NCBI RefSeq assembly: GCF_016587415.1
Contig: NZ_BNJI01000001.1
Location: 4,255,501-4,319,500, forward strand
Direction: 5' to 3'
Source of the DNA: Ktedonobacter sp. SOSP1-85
GTDB lineage: Bacteria; Chloroflexota; Ktedonobacteria; Ktedonobacterales; Ktedonobacteraceae
DNA: 64,000 nt
The notes below the pieces were generated by a model. The model was given only the letters and a program-made list of their open reading frames with translations, was not told the origin of the DNA and did not search any database. Positions 8,805 through 17,240 of the stretch are shown here, piece by piece (positions within the stretch are counted from its first letter, which is position 1; each line of letters begins with the position of its first letter). Both the position numbers and the translations under genes were made by a program.

Positions 8805-9027
8805 CCCTGCCTCCACCAGTGCCTTATAGATCTTATGTGGAAACCAACGCCGCTCCCGCGGCTAGTGCTTCGCGCTCAGGTTTCCGAATAGACAGATACT
8901 GGTTTGCATTCTTTCTGTATCTCTATCGTGCTATGCTACTATTACGATCCGGTAAAGATAAGCCCAGGATTTGTAGCTTCTACCCTGGCTTGGTAGAACT
9001 GGCTTGCACGCTATAAGGAGTACCATT

Positions 9028-10023
9028 ATGCGTCACCTGTTACGTCGCATTCTGTTTTATCTTGTCGCTCTCTGGGCTTCGGTCACGCTCAATTTCTTTA
9101 TCCCTCGTCTGGCACCCGGTAACCCCGCTGAGGCCATGATGCTACGCTTCGAACGGCAGGGGCATCTGGCGCCAGAGACGGAGAAGGCGCTCCAGGCTGC
9201 CTTTGGTCTCAATACGACCGATCCTCTGTATGTACAATACTTTAGGTATCTGGGCGATCTGCTCCAGGGACGCCTGGGCACCTCGCTTACCAACTATCCA
9301 ACCCCCGTGAAAGATGTGATCGCACAAGGCATCCAGTGGACTCTGGTCCTGGGCGGCATTGCGGTCATCATCAGCTTTATTCTTGGCTGTTTGCTCGGTA
9401 TTATTATGGCCTGGAAGCGTGGCTCGTTCCTGGATACATTCCTGGCTCCGGCGACGACATTTCTGTCTTCGATCCCCTATTTCTGGCTGGCCCTGATTAT
9501 TGTGTATATCTTTGGGTACACGCTTGGCTGGTTCCCCTTCTCGGATGGCTTTGATACAGCGCTGGATATAGGCTGGTCGCCTGACTTCATTTTTAGCGCG
9601 CTCTACCACGGTATTCTGCCCGCCCTGACAATTGTGCTCTCCTCCGTCTCCGGCTGGCTGCTGGTGATGCGCAACTCGATGATTACGACGCTCTCTGAAG
9701 ATTATGTCTTAATGGCAAATGCCAAGGGCCTGGCGCCCAGGCGTGTGATGTTCTCTTATGCCGCGCGCAATGCTATTCTGCCCAATGTCGCTGGCTTCGC
9801 CCTCTCGCTGGGTACGATTGTTGGCGGGCAGCTTCTTACCGAGATTGTTTTCTCGTATCCGGGTATTGGCTATACACTCTTGCAGGCGGTGCAAGGCCAG
9901 GATTATGCACTTATCCAGGGCATCTTTTTGATTATTGCTCTGGCTATCCTGGCTGCCAATTTCCTCGCCGACCTGGTCTATACCCTGCTTGATCCACGTG
10001 TCCGCCAGGAAAGGAGCGCGTAA
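9028..10023 (+). CDS. ABC importer permease, DppB/OppB type
   Basis: 331 residues from ATG 9028 (AAGGAG 7 nt upstream; the frame opens at 9004). The sequence has an N-terminal helix ('LLRRILFYLVALWASVTLNFFIPRLAPGNP', the conserved DppB start), six predicted membrane helices, and the EAA loop ('DYVLMANAKGLAPRRVMFSYAARNAILP', near residues 235-262) that contacts the ATPases. It works with the DppC-like partner encoded 3 nt downstream. Confidence 0.93.
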   Translation: MRHLLRRILFYLVALWASVTLNFFIPRLAPGNPAEAMMLRFERQGHLAPETEKALQAAFGLNTTDPLYVQYFRYLGDLLQGRLGTSLTNYPTPVKDVIAQGIQWTLVLGGIAVIISFILGCLLGIIMAWKRGSFLDTFLAPATTFLSSIPYFWLALIIVYIFGYTLGWFPFSDGFDTALDIGWSPDFIFSALYHGILPALTIVLSSVSGWLLVMRNSMITTLSEDYVLMANAKGLAPRRVMFSYAARNAILPNVAGFALSLGTIVGGQLLTEIVFSYPGIGYTLLQAVQGQDYALIQGIFLIIALAILAANFLADLVYTLLDPRVRQERSA

Positions 10024-10026
10024 ACG

Positions 10027-11073
10027 ATGTCCAATACCTCCTCTTCGCAATGGCCTCCTGCACCAAAGGATTTGAACGAGCCTCTAGCTGGAGCGGCCGC
10101 AGTTGGTGTCGGCGCGCATGCCAGTACCAACGTGACGACTGCCACATCGGTGGCGTTGCCCCTGGGGAATCCCTTCCATGTGCGCGTGTTGAATGGCTTG
10201 CGCGGCTTCTGGCACGCCATCACAGTGAATAAGAAGGTGACGGTAGGCAGTAGTATCGTGGGCCTCTTTATCCTGGTGGCGATCTTTGGCCCATTATTCG
10301 TGCATACCGATCCCACGCTGCTCACTGATCTCTCGAAGTCTCCTCCCTCGGCCCAGCACTGGCTGGGCACAACTGTGACGGGTCAGGATATCTTTAGCCA
10401 GCTCATCTACGGTACGCGTACCTCGATTATGTGGGCCTTTTTCACGGGGTTCGCTGTGACCTTCATCTCCGTGGTCGTTGGCCTGGTGGGTGGTTACTTC
10501 GGTGGCATCATTGATGATATCCTTTCATTAGTGACGAATATCTTTCTGGTCCTTCCTGCATTACCCCTGGCGATTGTCCTGGCGTCGTACTTTCCGCGTG
10601 GCCCACAGATGGTAGCCCTGATTGTAACCTTCACCAGCTGGGCCTGGGGCGCGCGTGTCCTGCGTGCGCAAACTCTTTCTATGCGTAGCCGTGAGTTTGT
10701 GACTGCGGCGAAGGCAAGTGGTGAGAGAACCTGGCGCATCATCTTCCTTGAGATTTTGCCCAATGAAATCTCTATTGTTGCCGCGAACTTTGTAAGTACG
10801 ACAATTTATGTTATTCTATACTCAGCATCGCTAGAATTTCTGGGCCTGGGCGATCTCAACTCCGTAAGCTGGGGTTGGATGTTCTACTGGGCGCAGAAGA
10901 CAAACGCCCTGATTCTTGGTCTCTGGTGGTGGTTTATCCCGCCTGGTATCTGTATCGCGGCGCTGGGGGCTGGTCTGGCTCTGATTAATTTCGGTATTGA
11001 TGAGGTCGCCAATCCACGCCTGCGTAATGAGCCGGCACCCAAAGAGATCAAGCACAAGAAAGTGGTGAAATAA
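10027..11073 (+). CDS. ABC importer permease, DppC/OppC type
   Basis: 348 residues. A roughly 65-residue cytoplasmic N-terminal extension precedes the first membrane helix and the usual DppC feature 'HWLGTTVTGQDIFSQLIYGTRTS'. The EAA loop 'EFVTAAKASGERTWRIIFLEILPNE' contacts the ATPase. The stop overlaps the next start (TAATG at 11071-11075), indicating translational coupling. It forms a heterodimer with the permease encoded upstream. Confidence 0.93.
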   Translation: MSNTSSSQWPPAPKDLNEPLAGAAAVGVGAHASTNVTTATSVALPLGNPFHVRVLNGLRGFWHAITVNKKVTVGSSIVGLFILVAIFGPLFVHTDPTLLTDLSKSPPSAQHWLGTTVTGQDIFSQLIYGTRTSIMWAFFTGFAVTFISVVVGLVGGYFGGIIDDILSLVTNIFLVLPALPLAIVLASYFPRGPQMVALIVTFTSWAWGARVLRAQTLSMRSREFVTAAKASGERTWRIIFLEILPNEISIVAANFVSTTIYVILYSASLEFLGLGDLNSVSWGWMFYWAQKTNALILGLWWWFIPPGICIAALGAGLALINFGIDEVANPRLRNEPAPKEIKHKKVVK

Positions 11074-12239
11074 TGCAGGACACGGCTGTAAAGAAGCAGT
11101 CAAAAGACCTTTTGCTAGAGGTGAACAATCTCTGCGTGGATTATTTCGCGTCCAATGGCGCTGTACACGCTGTCCGAGACGTGAGCTTTGTATTGCGTCG
11201 TGGCGAAATTCTGGGCCTGGCGGGCGAGAGTGGCTGTGGTAAATCGACGCTGGCCTATGCTATCTCGCGCCTGTTGCGCCCACCCGCCTATATCACTGGC
11301 GGCCAGGTCCTCTACTACCCTCGAGGACATGAAGGTGGGGCAACTGCTGCCGTACAGAGCAAATTGCCGAAAAAAGGCAGACAGATAGGCAGTAATGGTG
11401 ACGAGGCCATCGATGTATTGCAACTCTCTCCCTCCGAACTGCGTGCCTTCCGCTGGAGCGAGGTCTCTATTGTCTTCCAGAGTGCTATGAACGCCCTTAA
11501 CCCCGTGATGTCGGTTGGCGACCAGATCGTGGATGTGTTGAAGGCTCATCGCCCCGATATGGGTCCCAATCAGCGCAAAAAGCGCGCTATTGAGTTGCTC
11601 AACCTGGTTGGTATCGCCTCTGATCGTCTGAATAGCTATCCCCATGAGTTAAGTGGCGGCATGCGTCAGCGCGCCGTCATCGCCATTGCGCTGGCCCTCA
11701 ATCCCGAGCTGATCATTATGGACGAGCCTACGACGGCGCTTGACGTTGTGGTGCAGCGCGAGATTTTGCAGCTGATCAGTGATCTCTGCCGCGAGTTTAA
11801 TACCGCCCTGCTCTTCATTACGCATGACCTGTCGCTGTTGCTGGAGCTCTCTGACCAGATCGCGATCATGTATGCCGGTAAAATGGTGGAGAAGGCGAGC
11901 AGCGTGGCGATCTACGAGCATCCCCGCCATCCCTATAGCCATGGCTTGCTCAATGCTTTCCCCAACTTGCATGGTCCCATTCGCAAGATGGTCGGTATCC
12001 CCGGTTCACCGCCAGATCTGCGCTTCGTCCCATCGGGTTGCCCCTTCCGCGAGCGCTGCCCGCTGGCCTTTGAGGCCTGCTCCGCGGTTGTACCTCAGCT
12101 TCAGCCCGCATCGCTTGAGAATCAGCAGCAACTGGTAGCCTGCCATCTCTATGATAGAAAGTTCCGGCCTCAGGGGGCACCATCTGCAGCCGAGGTGGCG
12201 GGTGCCTATGAGAGCCTGGTAGAAGGGAGCCGTGCGTAA
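11073..12239 (+). CDS. ABC importer ATPase, DppD/OppD type
   Basis: 388 residues. Walker A 'GESGCGKST' (about residue 50), signature 'LSGGMRQR' and Walker B 'LIIMDEPTTALD' are intact, followed by the switch histidine 'FITHDLSLL'. The C-terminal oligopeptide-transporter domain has the cysteine-rich 'SGCPFRERCPLAFEAC' segment typical of DppD. An insert of about 40 residues (around 85-125, containing 'AVQSKLPKKGRQIG') separates Walker A from the Q-loop region and is longer than usual. It overlaps both neighbours by TAATG junctions. Confidence 0.93.
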   Translation: MQDTAVKKQSKDLLLEVNNLCVDYFASNGAVHAVRDVSFVLRRGEILGLAGESGCGKSTLAYAISRLLRPPAYITGGQVLYYPRGHEGGATAAVQSKLPKKGRQIGSNGDEAIDVLQLSPSELRAFRWSEVSIVFQSAMNALNPVMSVGDQIVDVLKAHRPDMGPNQRKKRAIELLNLVGIASDRLNSYPHELSGGMRQRAVIAIALALNPELIIMDEPTTALDVVVQREILQLISDLCREFNTALLFITHDLSLLLELSDQIAIMYAGKMVEKASSVAIYEHPRHPYSHGLLNAFPNLHGPIRKMVGIPGSPPDLRFVPSGCPFRERCPLAFEACSAVVPQLQPASLENQQQLVACHLYDRKFRPQGAPSAAEVAGAYESLVEGSRA

Positions 12240-13330
12240 TGAGCGTGTCAAACGTCACTACATCGAAGCCAGTTCGGGATGCTGGCGTTCAGCCGATTAT
12301 GGAGGCAGAGCACCTGCGCAAGGAATTCCCTTTGCGCCAGATAAAGGTTTTTGGAGCCGCTCAGGCGGTTCGCGCGGTTGAAGATGCCTCTTTCTCGCTC
12401 TATCCTGGCCGGGCCACGGCCCTGGTGGGTGAGAGCGGTAGCGGGAAGACGACCATTGCGCGTATGCTGGCGCGCCTCTATGAACCCACTTCGGGCACCC
12501 TTCGCTTCCGTGATGAGGCGGTGAAACTAGGACGAGGTGCCAATTTAAATGCCTATCGCAGCCATGTGCAGCTGGTCTTCCAGGACCCCTTTGCCTCGCT
12601 CAACCCCGTGCATAGCGTGCGCTATCACCTGAGTCGCCCGTTACGTATTTACGGTCATGCCCGCAACCGCATCCAGGAGACAGAGCAGATTTTGTCTCTG
12701 CTGCGGCGCGTCAACCTGACGCCTGCCGAGCAGTTCATCGAGAAGTTTCCGCACCAACTGAGCGGCGGTCAGCGTCAGCGTATCGCCATCGCGCGCGCCC
12801 TGGCTGTGCAGCCCGAGGTCTTGCTGGCCGACGAGCCTGTCTCCATGCTTGATGTCTCGATTCGCCTGGATATTCTTAACCTCCTGCGTCGCTTGAAGGA
12901 TGAGGAGCAACTGGCTCTACTCTATATCACGCATGATATCGCCAGTGCCCGCTACTTCGCCGAAGAAACGCTGGTGATGTACGCAGGCCAGATGGTTGAG
13001 GGAGGGCCAAGCGAAGAGGTCACTCAGCAGCCCAAGCATCCCTATACCCGCTTGCTGCTCTCGGCCGCGCCCGATCCTACCCGCGTGAAGAACAAGGATA
13101 AGGGTCAGCTCCCCGCACGTGGCGAGATTCCAAGCCTGATCAACCCGCCGACTGGCTGCCGCTTCCATCCACGTTGTCCCCATGCCATGCCTGTCTGTAA
13201 GGAGCGCTTCCCTGGCCGCACTGACCTGGGGAATGGTCACTGGACCAATTGTTTCCTTTATGGTGATGGTGCTCAGCCGATACCGTATACTGGCACAACG
13301 GGAACCACGACCACGTCCAGAGCGGAATAA
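12239..13330 (+). CDS. ABC importer ATPase, DppF/OppF type
   Basis: 363 residues. Walker A 'GESGSGKTT', signature 'LSGGQRQR', Walker B '[12 protein letters not shown]' and H-loop 'YITHDIA' are intact; 'VSMLDVS' is typical of DppF. A C-terminal cysteine-rich segment '[16 protein letters not shown]' is present. It is the last gene of the importer operon and ends 22 nt before a 39-bp-stem bidirectional terminator. Confidence 0.93.
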   Translation: MSVSNVTTSKPVRDAGVQPIMEAEHLRKEFPLRQIKVFGAAQAVRAVEDASFSLYPGRATALVGESGSGKTTIARMLARLYEPTSGTLRFRDEAVKLGRGANLNAYRSHVQLVFQDPFASLNPVHSVRYHLSRPLRIYGHARNRIQETEQILSLLRRVNLTPAEQFIEKFPHQLSGGQRQRIAIARALAVQPEVLLADEPVSMLDVSIRLDILNLLRRLKDEEQLALLYITHDIASARYFAEETLVMYAGQMVEGGPSEEVTQQPKHPYTRLLLSAAPDPTRVKNKDKGQLPARGEIPSLINPPTGCRFHPRCPHAMPVCKERFPGRTDLGNGHWTNCFLYGDGAQPIPYTGTTGTTTTSRAE

Positions 13331-13352
13331 GCCTTTCCTGTTACGCAACAGA

Positions 13353-13432
13353 GTAGTGTTCAGTAAAAAAAAGAGGGGAGGTGCAGGAGGGTTCCCTCCT
13401 GCACCTCCCCTCTTTTTTTTACTGAACACTAC
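13353..13432. terminator. 39-bp perfect inverted repeat, bidirectional terminator
   Basis: Arms 13353-13391 and 13394-13432 are exact reverse complements with a 2-nt loop. A run of eight A on the left arm and eight T on the right means each transcript has a GC-rich inner stem followed by a U-tract, so it fits an intrinsic terminator for the importer operon (+) and prfA (-). Its outer 10 bp beyond the A/T tracts also pair, which ordinary terminators do not need. Confidence 0.92.
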
Positions 13433-13435
13433 CAC

Positions 13436-14512
13436 TTAGACGAACATGCCCTGGAGTTTCTCGGCCTGGTCGACGGTAATCAGATTATCGATGAATTCAT
13501 CGAGGCTGCCATCCAGAATGCCCGGTAAGTTGTGGCGCGTCAGGCCAATACGGTGATCCGTGACGCGGTCCTGGGGGAAGTTATAGGTGCGAATCTTCTC
13601 GCTGCGATCGCCCGTCTGTACCTGTGAGCGGCGTGCTTTTCCTAGCTCTTCCTGGCGTTTGGCCTCTTCCAGGTCCCACAGGCGTGACTTCAGCACGTTG
13701 AGGGCTTTCTGCTTATTCTTCAACTGCGACTTTTCATCCTGACAGGTGACAACCAGGCCAGTTGGCAGGTGCGTGATACGTACCGCCGAGTCGGTGGTGT
13801 TGACGCTCTGACCACCATGGCCTGTGGAGCGATAGACGTCGACGCGGATATCCGAGTCCTTTACCTCGATCTGGATATCATCGTCGGCCTCTGGCAGGAC
13901 GATGACCTTGGCCGTTGAGGTATGGATGCGGCCGTTGGCCTCGGTCGAGGGGACGCGTTGCACGCGATGGGTGCCGCCCTCGTACTTCATCCGGCTATAG
14001 GCTCCCTTCCCTCTAATCACAAAGGTAATGTCTTTGAAGCCGCCTTGTTCAGTATCGTTCCCGTCAAGAATCTCGATCTTCCAGCGACGGCCATCGGCGT
14101 AGCGACTGTACATACGGAAGAGGTCAGCGGCAAAGAGCGCGGCTTCGTCGCCACCCGCTCCACCCTGGATGGTCACGACGGCATTCTTCTCGTCCATGAT
14201 ATCTTTGGGGAGGAGGGCGACCTGGACATCCTCCAGGAGCTGCTCTTTCCTGGCTTTGAGTTGTTCCAGCTCTTCAAACGCCATGTCGCGCAGCTCGCCT
14301 TCCTCGCTGTCGTACATCTCCTGAGCTTCCTTGATCTGCTTATCCGTATCAATCAGCTCGTGGTATTTTTCAACCACAGTCGATAGCTCAGACTGCTCGC
14401 GACCATAGCGCTGCAAGAGCGCTATATCGGTAAGCACATCGGGCTGTGCCATCAAATTGTTTAGTTCTTCGTAGCGTGTAGCCAGTGTGGCCAGTTTGTC
14501 CATTAGATCCAT
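13436..14512 (-). CDS. prfA: Peptide chain release factor 1
   Basis: 358 residues, full family length. The GGQ peptidyl-tRNA hydrolysis motif is in 'TGHGGQSVNTTDSA', and the stop-codon recognition tripeptide position reads P-S-T in 'VQRVPSTEANGRIHTS', the RF1 P-x-T form and not the RF2 S-P-F form. It therefore recognises UAG and UAA. Transcription likely starts from the promoter at 14886-14858, giving an unusually long leader. No prmC methyltransferase gene follows; the gene ends at the bidirectional terminator. Confidence 0.96.
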   Translation of the reverse strand: MDLMDKLATLATRYEELNNLMAQPDVLTDIALLQRYGREQSELSTVVEKYHELIDTDKQIKEAQEMYDSEEGELRDMAFEELEQLKARKEQLLEDVQVALLPKDIMDEKNAVVTIQGGAGGDEAALFAADLFRMYSRYADGRRWKIEILDGNDTEQGGFKDITFVIRGKGAYSRMKYEGGTHRVQRVPSTEANGRIHTSTAKVIVLPEADDDIQIEVKDSDIRVDVYRSTGHGGQSVNTTDSAVRITHLPTGLVVTCQDEKSQLKNKQKALNVLKSRLWDLEEAKRQEELGKARRSQVQTGDRSEKIRTYNFPQDRVTDHRIGLTRHNLPGILDGSLDEFIDNLITVDQAEKLQGMFV

Positions 14513-14857
14513 AGCGACCGGGTTCCTCTCGCTTCTCTATCTCTTCTCTGTACGCCTGGCATACTCGTTGCAGCCAGGGGCATAAGTCATGCGCGGACAG
14601 GGAAGGTAAAATGCTTTGTTTTTTCGTGAAAAAGACAGCTAATAATTATAGGTTCTATTAAGGTCTGCAATGAGGGTTGTGCCATGCAATCAGGGGTCCC
14701 GATTGCTCTCTACTCATGGCATGGTGGAAGGCAGAATGAGGCGTCGCTACCCGGCTGTAAGCAGGTAACGCTCAATGGTAATCAGGCAAATATGACGCGC
14801 AAGAGTTGTCGGTAACGACAGGCATATATGGTGAAGCATGGCAGGTTTCATAGCTCT

Positions 14858-14886
14858 ATTATAGCAGTAACCAAATGAACAATCAA
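14858..14886 (-). promoter_or_regulatory. Candidate prfA promoter (TTGATT-N17-TATAAT)
   Basis: On the minus strand, TTGATT (14886-14881) and TATAAT (14863-14858) are 17 nt apart. The start point would be near 14851, giving a leader of about 340 nt before prfA. The leader contains a 34-codon frame starting a few nt after the predicted start point, whose reality is doubtful. I see no other gene in 14513-15328. Confidence 0.6.
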
Positions 14887-15328
14887 ACTCACTCCAACAA
14901 AAGAGCCCACAGGCTTATTCCCTCTACAACACCAGGCAAATCTCATCTACATATGTCCAGCAAAGACCAGGAAAATATACCACATAAGGTGTCAAGTTTA
15001 GGTGTCAAATTCATCCTCTTATAAAAGCATATAAACCCTCATAGCAAGCCATTTCAAGTGTCTTCACTCTTACATTAGAATGTACAACAATAACTCATAT
15101 CAGCCTCTAGGGTCTGTGCTCTGCACCGTTCGGGGTAACGCGCCATTCCTGCTCTCGCCTCCCTATGAAAAATATTTGCGCGAAACAACTCACTTGCGCA
15201 TTGCTACCAACCGGCATGATGTCTCAGGCATCTGCAAGAGAGGGAACCTTTTTCCGAGTACATTCGTCTTTTCTCTGTCTGCTTGGACAAAAGCAAGGAG
15301 AAATTTCTAAGGAAGAAGGATCTTTCCA

Positions 15329-15709
15329 ATGAAACGATTTCAATCGCATGAGCGCTCTGCATCAGAGCAGGCGCCATCTCGCTCGCTTTCCCAAAAAACG
15401 CTCATCTCTTCTCCCACCATCACTTCCATCATCGTCTTTGGCCTCGCCATCACGTCCTTTCATGCCTTCCTCTTTACCGCAGAAATGGCTCGCCTGTCTC
15501 ATGACCCGATTCACTACCAGTTTCTGGGAACAGCACGACAAGCTTCAAGTGACAGCGCTTGGGCTTTGGTAGGCAGAGCAGTTATATCTGACGAAGATAC
15601 AATGGGGCACATTGGCATCTTGCCGCAACAAAGCCCAGCAACCGATGTAGGTCCAGCCAGTGCGACCGGATTCCTGGCATTTGCGTCTCCTTGGTGGATG
15701 GATGCCTAG
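15329..15709 (+). CDS. Hypothetical small protein with one membrane segment
   Basis: 126 residues. A GAAGGA box precedes the ATG. A Ser-rich N-terminus leads to one hydrophobic stretch (around 31-52); the rest has no recognised motif and ends in a Trp-rich C-terminus. Its stop overlaps the start of the next small ORF (ATGCCTAG), which suggests coupling. Function unknown; it could also be the front part of a decayed gene. Confidence 0.4.
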   Translation: MKRFQSHERSASEQAPSRSLSQKTLISSPTITSIIVFGLAITSFHAFLFTAEMARLSHDPIHYQFLGTARQASSDSAWALVGRAVISDEDTMGHIGILPQQSPATDVGPASATGFLAFASPWWMDA

Positions 15710-16055
15710 CAGGGAACTCTCCCTCCTGCTCCTGCTAGGTTGGATGATCCTGCTCTCCGCTAGCGGTGCCGCTATACTCCAATCGCTTCGGCAAAGACAG
15801 TGGGGCTGGCTCTTTGCCATGATCGGCTCCTTCCTCATCTGGGTACTCATTGGCCACCTCACCTCTGGCACCTACACTCCAGACCAGACCACCTCCCTAG
15901 CGTTCACCCTCGTTTTGCATACCGTCATGTTTTTCGCTGGTCCTCTCCTTTTTGCGCTCTTTGCCGACCCAAGAGCAAAGAGCAGACGTGAAGAGGTTAG
16001 CCTTCATGTCTCCAACACGGTGCAGAGGCAGAGAGACTGGGAAAAGAGCTCGTAA
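15702..16055 (+). CDS. Hypothetical small multi-helix membrane protein
   Basis: 117 residues from ATG 15702, which overlaps the previous stop. It has about three hydrophobic helices (residues 4-25, 32-50 and 64-85) and a charged C-terminal tail. Past the stop, another frame stays open to about 16213 with plausible coding character ('ALNTIWPMVKEWL'), so a frameshift near 16000 is possible. No family recognised. Confidence 0.42.
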   Translation: MPSRELSLLLLLGWMILLSASGAAILQSLRQRQWGWLFAMIGSFLIWVLIGHLTSGTYTPDQTTSLAFTLVLHTVMFFAGPLLFALFADPRAKSRREEVSLHVSNTVQRQRDWEKSS

Positions 16056-16242
16056 ATGAACAAGGTGCCGGTGCAGAACTGGCTCTCAACACCATATGGC
16101 CGATGGTTAAGGAATGGCTGATGGAGGAGTATTCGTCATCTTGCTCATTATGTCCAGGTGGAACTGGCGAAATCATAAGACTTTTACCAGAAATCCATAT
16201 CACTATTATGTAGAACCAATTGTCTCTAAATAACGAAGTAGA

Positions 16243-16270
16243 TGGTAATGGCTCACTTGAGCCATTACCA
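16243..16270. terminator. 13-bp hairpin without T-tract
   Basis: TGGTAATGGCTCA (16243-16255) and its reverse complement (16258-16270) form a perfect stem with a minimal loop. It lies between the small membrane-protein ORF and the integrase remnant. No long T-run follows on either strand, so termination is only possible. Confidence 0.4.
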
Positions 16271-16288
16271 GATGTTAATATAACTCTG

Positions 16289-16483
16289 CTATTCTTTCTC
16301 TTCTCCTTCAAAGAGATGCCCTATTTCCTGCGCAGCTTCTTTGTGTTGATCTTGCGTCGTATGCCCACAGGTAGTATCCATCATCTCTAGACTTGTATGA
16401 CCTAACATTTCCATCCTCACCACCAGATCAATTTTTAACTTTCTCAAAATCCGAGAAGCATTGTGACGCAGGCATTGCTCCAC
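16289..16483 (-). pseudogene. Remnant of a tyrosine recombinase (phage integrase) C-terminus
   Basis: The 64-residue frame matches the C-terminal catalytic end of phage-type integrases: 'CLRHNASRIL' (box II LRHxxAS), 'RMEMLGHTSLEMMD' (LGHxS) and 'TTCGHT' where the family has T-x-x-x-Y-x-H. The catalytic tyrosine position is Cys and everything N-terminal of box II is missing. It is therefore a non-functional relic of an integrated element. No attachment repeats were found nearby. Confidence 0.72.
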
Positions 16484-16500
16484 TTGCGTTGGTATTTTAA

Positions 16501-17208
16501 CTATGAGTTTTGGGCCGAGGGGATACTCAGGTGGGCAATGTCGTTCATTATATAGAGAACACGTGTGTCTCCTGAGGCGCGTACGAGGGTGAGCGAGGTA
16601 TTGGCGCAGGGGAAAAAGAACTCTTTCTCCAGTCCCAGGACCTCGGCGACGTAGGCGTTGATGACGCCCCCATGGGCGAAGACGAGCACGCGCTGCCCAA
16701 GATGGCGACTCGCGATCTCGTCAAGTGCCTGGACGACGCGCTGGCGAAAGGCCTTCGATGACTCGCTGTGCGCGAAGGCATCCCAGTTGCCCGAGGAACC
16801 TGCAATACGCACTATCTTGTCCTGGCGCTCATGTAGTGCCTGGGTCAGCATGGCGAGATCGGCCCCTTCGGGGATCTCTGGAATGGGAACCAGGTCGTCG
16901 AGGCGAATCTCTTTGAGCTGTTCCACGATGATGGCCTGTAACCCTAGCTCAGCCAGAAGTGGCGCGCCAGTCTCCTGGCAGCGGCGCAGGGGACTGCTAT
17001 AGGCCGCGTCAAAATGGCTGCTCTTCAGGCGTGCGGCCAGTGCCTGGGCCTGCTGGCGCCCAATCTTGCTCAAGGGCAGATTATCATACACGCCACTGGG
17101 AATAATTTCGTCTGCTTCGGGGATCGCATCTCCATGGCGGATCAGAAAGAGCTCTGCCGCGTGCTGGCGATGAACAAGAAACGGGTCTTGCTGTACGTTG
17201 CTCTCCAT
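16501..17208 (-). CDS. Histidine phosphatase superfamily protein
   Basis: 235 residues. The catalytic 'LIRHGD' is near residue 22, 'SSPLRRCQETGAPL' near 76 (second Arg), a Glu in the 'EIRLDDL' stretch, and the second catalytic His in 'VFAHGGVINAYV' near 180. This is the phosphoglycerate-mutase-like fold, with phosphohistidine chemistry. The substrate cannot be read from sequence. It lies 32 bp downstream of an acyl-CoA dehydrogenase on the same strand, probably co-transcribed. Confidence 0.88.
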   Translation of the reverse strand: MESNVQQDPFLVHRQHAAELFLIRHGDAIPEADEIIPSGVYDNLPLSKIGRQQAQALAARLKSSHFDAAYSSPLRRCQETGAPLLAELGLQAIIVEQLKEIRLDDLVPIPEIPEGADLAMLTQALHERQDKIVRIAGSSGNWDAFAHSESSKAFRQRVVQALDEIASRHLGQRVLVFAHGGVINAYVAEVLGLEKEFFFPCANTSLTLVRASGDTRVLYIMNDIAHLSIPSAQNS

Positions 17209-17240
17209 AAGGGTCCTTTATAGTGGTGTAGATGGATAGA

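Noticed and set aside
8819-9016. 65-codon frame between binding protein and permease
   Set aside because: Lies between terminator and permease start, no ribosome-binding site, no family.
13922-14386. 154-codon plus-strand frame
   Set aside because: Antisense to prfA, which is certain.
15080-15310. 76-codon plus frame after prfA leader
   Set aside because: No ribosome-binding site and no recognisable composition of a protein family.
16205-16290. attL/attR site for the integrase remnant
   Set aside because: Only a short hairpin is present; no direct repeat pair was found around the fragment.
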